Made by a program: the position numbers and the translations under genes | Assembly (NCBI GenBank): GCA_026193755.1 | Contig: JAPHUI010000092.1 | Span: forward strand, 1 to 20,070 | Length of the DNA: 20,070 nt | Direction of reading: 5' to 3' | From: Ignavibacteriaceae bacterium | GTDB taxonomy: Bacteria > Bacteroidota > Ignavibacteria > Ignavibacteriales > Ignavibacteriaceae | In this document: piece by piece, positions 16,521 to 20,070 of the stretch | How positions within the stretch are numbered: the stretch's first letter is position 1 | How the letters are laid out: each line of letters starts with the position of its first letter | The notes under the pieces: model-generated | Databases searched by the model: none | Told to the model about the DNA's origin: nothing | Seen by the model: only the letters and a program-made list of their open reading frames with translations

Positions 16521-17603
16521 CTAACTGTGACGAATAATCATAATATCTCCATCTCTAACAATGTATTCTTTCCCCTCTAAACGCCAGGTCCCCTGTTCCT
16601 TCGCTTTAACAAATGAACCCGCAGAAATAAAATCTTCATAACCAACTACTTCTGCGCGAATAAATTTTTTATAAAAATCGGTGTGAATTTCTCCAGCAGC
16701 TTCCTGAGCATTATAGCCCTTCTTTATCGTCCAGGCACGGCATTCATCTTCTCCACAAGTAAAGAATGACTGCAAACCCAAAAGATCGTAAGCTTCGCCG
16801 ATAATATTATTTAATGCTGATTCTTTAATACCGTACTCTTTCATAAAAACCGCAGCTTCTTTTTCCGAAAGTTCTGACATTTCCTGTTCAATCTTTCCAA
16901 AAAAGAAAAGAGCTTTTGTATGCTTGCTTAATTTTTTCTTAGTGAGTTCGGAAAGATATTTATCAGTTTCACCAACTTGGCTTTCATCCAGATTAAGAGC
17001 TATTAACATTGGTTTAACCGATAAAAGTTGAAATGAGCTTAATATTTTTAATTCATTATTTGTAAGATGTGCCTCTCTTAATGGCTGCTCCTTCTGAAGG
17101 ATTTCAAAACATTTTTCCAAAATGGGGAGCTCACGTTTAAGCTTGTCATCCTGTGTCTTTTGTACCTGCTTTTTAACCGTATCAATTCTTTTTTCAACTA
17201 TTGCTAAATCGGATAAGATAAATTCAGTTTCAAAATTATTAATGTCTCTCATCATATTTACTGAACCATCAGGATGAGGAACAATTTCATTTTTAAATAA
17301 TCTTACAACCTGAATAAGTGCGTCGTTTGTTTTTACTTTACCGAGGAAATTGCTTGTAAACTGAGTTGAGCCTGAATCACCCTTACTAAGTCCAACAACA
17401 TCAAGTACTTCAATTGTTGCATTTGCTTTTTTCTTGGGATTGAAGATTTCTGTCAATGTATCAAGACGAATATCAGGAACTTTAATTATTGCCTGATGGG
17501 TTTCTACCTTCGCCATTGCTGAAGGGTCAAGATGAGTTTTTGTAATTGTCTGAAAGAGAGTTGATTTACCTGACTGCGGTAGTCCTACTATCCCTATTTG
17601 CAT
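16521..17603 (-). CDS. ychF: YchF/OLA1-type NTPase, divergent subfamily
   Basis: A 360-residue cytoplasmic Obg-like NTPase; E. coli YchF is 363. Members bind ribosomes and hydrolyse ATP or GTP. The P-loop is GLPQSGKST (7-15) where the family usually has GLPNVGKST. The G3 motif is DVVGL (68-72) where DIAGL is usual, and the G4-position motif is NLDE (204-207). A Lys-rich helical region at about 130-180 is probably the coiled coil. The C-terminal DUF933/TGS domain (about 279-359) is classic, with RAWTI, AAGEIHTDF, FIRAEVV and EGKEYIVRDGD. No Shine-Dalgarno sequence is seen; a TATATTTG box lies 31 bases upstream. The replaced G-motif residues suggest a second, paralogous lineage and not necessarily the housekeeping copy. 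Family assignment is secure. Confidence 0.92.
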   Translation of the reverse strand: MQIGIVGLPQSGKSTLFQTITKTHLDPSAMAKVETHQAIIKVPDIRLDTLTEIFNPKKKANATIEVLDVVGLSKGDSGSTQFTSNFLGKVKTNDALIQVVRLFKNEIVPHPDGSVNMMRDINNFETEFILSDLAIVEKRIDTVKKQVQKTQDDKLKRELPILEKCFEILQKEQPLREAHLTNNELKILSSFQLLSVKPMLIALNLDESQVGETDKYLSELTKKKLSKHTKALFFFGKIEQEMSELSEKEAAVFMKEYGIKESALNNIIGEAYDLLGLQSFFTCGEDECRAWTIKKGYNAQEAAGEIHTDFYKKFIRAEVVGYEDFISAGSFVKAKEQGTWRLEGKEYIVRDGDIMIIRHS

Positions 17604-17634
17604 TAATTTTTCAATTTGATGTTAATGTTTATGG

Positions 17635-17642
17635 CAAATATA
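17635..17642 (-). promoter_or_regulatory. Putative -7 element upstream of the ychF-type gene
   Basis: The minus strand reads TATATTTG, an exact TAnnTTTG box, 31 bases before the ATG at 17603. No TTTG/TTG box is found at the usual distance upstream, so support is partial. Confidence 0.35.
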
Positions 17643-17677
17643 ATAAACCCGTTGCTAGGAATGATTTTATTATAATT

Positions 17678-17701
17678 AAAAAGCCGCTCTGAAAGCGGCT
17701 T
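17678..17701 (-). terminator. Rho-independent terminator after the DUF4382 lipoprotein gene
   Basis: A perfect 8-base stem (17681-17688 with 17694-17701) closes a 5-base loop and, read on the minus strand, runs into five T residues (17682-17678) and further AT-rich sequence. It lies 24 bases after the stop of the gene at 17726 and separates it from the ychF-type gene. Confidence 0.85.
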
Positions 17702-17725
17702 ATGTTTCATTAGAAAAATTTGTAA

Positions 17726-18520
17726 TTATCTCGTCTCTAATGTTACAGTTCCTATATCCGTAACCTGATTTGCAATAACTTGAATATCAGTTATTGTTGT
17801 ATCTCTGTACATTAGTGTATCAGCGGGGATAATATTAACATCATACTGACCAGCGGGTAAAGCCATCAATTTAAAGAAACCCTGCAGATTTGTGTAAGTA
17901 GTAATTGTATCTGTTCCATATACTGTCCAGACAGTTGGTTGAGCGTCAAGTGGCAGGATCTGTCCAGAAATACTTCCGGAAATTATAATCGGCATAACTC
18001 TTATAGTTGGTTTAAGCTTGTATCTTCCGTTACCTGTTATTACGATCGATTTATCAACATTAAAATCTAAAAGTAATTCATAAAGCTTTCCTGATTCAAT
18101 TGTAAATTGATGAATTAATTTTAATCCGCTCTGTGAACCACTGGGAACTTCAAGATCATGTTTTACTCCCTGATCAATTACATAACTTCCACTGCCAATT
18201 ATAAGTCTTATCTGAGTATATTTTCCCGGAGTTAAGGAGGTGTCGCCTAATACTACTGAAGCTCCGTTAGTTAATTGTAAAAGATCAAAATATCTTGTTG
18301 AATCATTGATAACAAACCATCCACTTGTTGAATCACTTCCACTCTTGTGAATCTCTACTCTCGTAACACAGATTATTACTGAGTCTAGTTGTGAAGGTGA
18401 GTCTACTAGATACATTTTGATCCTGCCATTTTGTTCGTCAGCGGGGACGTTTGTCGTCTGATCAGAACAACTTACTAAAGTTATAAAGGCCAGAAAAGCT
18501 GATAGAAAAATTATTTTCAT
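17726..18520 (-). CDS. DUF4382 lipoprotein with a C-terminal regulatory-like beta domain
   Basis: A 264-residue predicted lipoprotein: MKIIFLSAFLAFITLVSC gives lipid-attachment Cys18. Residues about 32-178 match the DUF4382 pattern: GRIKMYLVDSP, then DSVIICVTRVEIHKSG, GWFVIN, LLQLTNG, PGKYTQIRL and LLLDFNVDKSIV, closing with KLKPTIRVM. The remaining part (about 182-262, from SGSISGQILP to QGFFKLMALPAGQYDVNI) resembles a carboxypeptidase-regulatory-like beta-sandwich domain. The family is envelope-associated and of unknown function. AGGAG at 18526-18530 supports the start. The gene is divergent from the M48 peptidase gene and has its own terminator, so it is probably monocistronic. Confidence 0.88.
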   Translation of the reverse strand: MKIIFLSAFLAFITLVSCSDQTTNVPADEQNGRIKMYLVDSPSQLDSVIICVTRVEIHKSGSDSTSGWFVINDSTRYFDLLQLTNGASVVLGDTSLTPGKYTQIRLIIGSGSYVIDQGVKHDLEVPSGSQSGLKLIHQFTIESGKLYELLLDFNVDKSIVITGNGRYKLKPTIRVMPIIISGSISGQILPLDAQPTVWTVYGTDTITTYTNLQGFFKLMALPAGQYDVNIIPADTLMYRDTTITDIQVIANQVTDIGTVTLETR

Positions 18521-18558
18521 TATTACTCCTATTTAAAATATTATCTGCATAAATTTCA

Positions 18559-18566
18559 CAAATCTA
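18559..18566 (-). promoter_or_regulatory. Putative -7 element upstream of the DUF4382 lipoprotein gene
   Basis: The minus strand reads TAGATTTG, an exact TAnnTTTG match, 38 bases before the start codon. The nearest upstream TTTG (18597-18594) is 27 bases away, longer than usual, so the -33 half is not well supported. Confidence 0.35.
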
Positions 18567-18619
18567 AAGCCAAAATAAAATATATTAATAATTCAAAAAT
18601 TGCTCCTGCAAATTCCTAT

Positions 18620-18650
18620 TTTGTCCTTTTAATTCATATTGATACATTTC
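18620..18650 (+). promoter_or_regulatory. Putative promoter for the M48 peptidase gene
   Basis: TTTG (18620-18623), a 19-base spacer, then TACATTTC (18643-18650), one mismatch from TAnnTTTG. It lies 37 bases before the ATG in the 167-base divergent gap shared with the DUF4382 gene. Confidence 0.35.
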
Positions 18651-18687
18651 ACACAAAATTAATTATTAGTTTAACCAGGAGTAAAAA

Positions 18688-19494
18688 ATGAGACGAGCAA
18701 TTTTATCACTTGTATCTGCAATAATAACCTTTTTGCTCATTCAATCCTGCAGTACAGTACCCTTAACAGGAAGATCGCAGCTTAATATGATACCAAACAG
18801 TGAAATGCTAACTATGAGTTTTCAACAATACGATCAGTTTTTAAAAGAGAATAAGCTTAGCACAAATCAGGCTGAAGTGAATATGGTTAAAAATACGGGA
18901 GTAAAAATACAGCACGCAGTTGAGCGTTATTTGCAAGCAAATAATTTATCATCGAGACTAAATGGCTACAAATGGGATTTCAACCTTGTGGAGGATGACC
19001 AGGTAAATGCATGGTGTATGCCCGGTGGAAAAGTTGTTGTCTATACCGGAATACTTCCTGTAACACAGGATGAGGCAGGATTAGCTGTTGTAATGGGACA
19101 CGAAATTGCACACGCAATTGCAGAGCATGGCAATGAAAGAATGAGCCAGCAATTATTACAGCAAGTCGGAGCAGTAGGATTAATGGTTGCGATGAACGAA
19201 GAACCTGCTGAAACTCAGGCTTTGTGGCTAAGTGTTTATGGTGTTGGAACTACAGTAGGAATTATGCTTCCATACAGTAGGGCACAAGAAAGTGAAGCAG
19301 ATCACCTTGGATTAATTTTTATGGCAATGGCTGGATACGATCCGCACGTAGCACCAGAATTCTGGAAAAGAATGGCTGCAAGTAAACAAGGAGGTTCACC
19401 ACCGGAATTTTTGAGCACTCATCCTTCTGACCAGACAAGAATTAATGACATTACAGCCTGGATACCGGAGGCGATGAAGTATTATAAAAAATAA
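18688..19494 (+). CDS. M48-family zinc metallopeptidase lipoprotein
   Basis: A 268-residue predicted lipoprotein peptidase, probably involved in envelope protein quality control. The signal peptide ends LIQSC (Cys21), followed by VPLTGRSQLNMIP, a stretch common in periplasmic M48 enzymes. The zinc site is HEIAH (138-142) with third-ligand candidate Glu201 in ESEAD (201-205). STHPSDQTRI near residue 243 completes the usual C-terminal signature. No TPR repeats follow, so it is the short type (as in E. coli LoiP/YcaL), not the long BepA type. AGGAG at 18677-18681 supports the start. The next gene begins 16 bases after the stop and may be co-transcribed. All active-site residues are present, so activity is expected. 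Confidence 0.93.
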   Translation: MRRAILSLVSAIITFLLIQSCSTVPLTGRSQLNMIPNSEMLTMSFQQYDQFLKENKLSTNQAEVNMVKNTGVKIQHAVERYLQANNLSSRLNGYKWDFNLVEDDQVNAWCMPGGKVVVYTGILPVTQDEAGLAVVMGHEIAHAIAEHGNERMSQQLLQQVGAVGLMVAMNEEPAETQALWLSVYGVGTTVGIMLPYSRAQESEADHLGLIFMAMAGYDPHVAPEFWKRMAASKQGGSPPEFLSTHPSDQTRINDITAWIPEAMKYYKK

Positions 19495-19510
19495 TTATAT
19501 ATCTAAATCG

Positions 19511-20070
19511 ATGGATAATGTAATTAAATTTATAATTCTTTCGGTTGCTCTCACTTCTCTCGTTAATCCTCAAGACAAGAATGAAGGTAATTACAAATTG
19601 GTTGGTGGGCCATGCGAAGGCTGTGAAGCAATATTTGAATTTGGCAACAGAATTTTATCTAATGTTGATACACTACCTGACTTCAACATTGATGGACCAA
19701 GATTAAAAATAACAGGTACAATTTATAAACCTGATGGAAAGACTCCTGCAAAAGATGTGATAGTTTATATTTATCATACTAACCAGGATGGAATTTATGA
19801 AACAAAAGGAGATGAAACAGGCTGGGGAAAGAGACACGGTTACATACGAGGCTGGATTAAAACTGATAAAGATGGAAAATTTACTTTCTATACCCTTAAA
19901 CCCGGAACATATCCAAACAGGTCTGAACCAGCACACATTCACATAACGATTCTTGAACCAAATGGAAAATACTATTGGCTTGGCAGTTATCATTTTGAAG
20001 GGGATCCTTTGCTTACTGAGAAAGAAACTAATCCCGAGTTACCGAGAGGCGGCAGTTCAGGACTCTTATC
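19511..20070 (+). CDS. Intradiol ring-cleavage dioxygenase-like protein (cut by right edge)
   Basis: Open from ATG at 19511 to the edge (186 complete codons, no stop). A weak signal peptide (about 1-20) is followed by GGPCEGCEA (32-40), a stretch typical of intradiol-like proteins in Bacteroidota. The dioxygenase fold follows: TGTIYKPDGKTPAKDVIVYIYHTNQDG, then YIRGWIKTDKDGKF and PGTYPNRSEPAHIHI. Candidate ferric-iron ligands Tyr96, Tyr134, His142 and His144, and the nearby Arg113, are all in place. The family cleaves catechol or protocatechuate rings between the hydroxyls, but these exported short members have no known substrate. It follows the M48 gene by 16 bases. The C-terminus is outside the window. 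Confidence 0.87.
   Translation, partial: MDNVIKFIILSVALTSLVNPQDKNEGNYKLVGGPCEGCEAIFEFGNRILSNVDTLPDFNIDGPRLKITGTIYKPDGKTPAKDVIVYIYHTNQDGIYETKGDETGWGKRHGYIRGWIKTDKDGKFTFYTLKPGTYPNRSEPAHIHITILEPNGKYYWLGSYHFEGDPLLTEKETNPELPRGGSSGLL

Overview
The window looks like chromosomal DNA from an AT-rich, Gram-negative member of the Bacteroidota/Chlorobi (FCB) group, most likely an Ignavibacteria-like lineage. The 1266-residue secreted protein ends in a type A sorting domain with the NYPNPFNP signature of type IX secretion. Several lipoproteins carry classical lipoboxes. Three minus-strand upstream regions contain exact TAnnTTTG boxes like the Bacteroidota -7 element. An outer-membrane-type beta-barrel is also encoded. 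The lineage is inferred from these signatures only.

Layout. Bases 1-2222 hold the N-terminal 740 residues of pyruvate:ferredoxin (flavodoxin) oxidoreductase (nifJ, minus strand, cut by the left edge). A 350-base divergent gap follows, then a small two-helix membrane protein and an MscS-type mechanosensitive channel, each followed by a good rho-independent terminator. Next come two plus-strand genes: a multi-pass acyltransferase-like membrane protein (TTG start) and an exported protein built from three copies of one unrecognised domain. Facing them is a compact minus-strand cluster (6445-12344) that reads, in transcription order, pgsB, pgsC, a poly-gamma-glutamate system protein, a two-repeat exported protein, a beta-barrel protein and an LVIVD-repeat lipoprotein. 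Upstream on the same strand lie a giant C25 (gingipain-family) peptidase-like protein and a divergent YchF/OLA1-type NTPase. The right end has a DUF4382 lipoprotein, divergent from an M48 metallopeptidase lipoprotein and an intradiol-dioxygenase-like protein cut by the right edge.

How the genes fit together. The main coherent system is the poly-gamma-glutamate cluster. PgsB and PgsC form the known membrane ligase. The third gene belongs to a family associated with such loci. The next three genes, with gaps of 9-35 bases, encode predicted exported proteins including an outer-membrane barrel. No recognisable pgsA/capA is present in the window. My inference is that the cluster makes an anionic gamma-linked polymer and carries its own Gram-negative export or surface-anchoring module, which I do not recognise as a described set. 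The remaining genes are envelope or housekeeping functions without an evident link to it.

No rRNA, tRNA, CRISPR array, insertion sequence or phage gene was seen.
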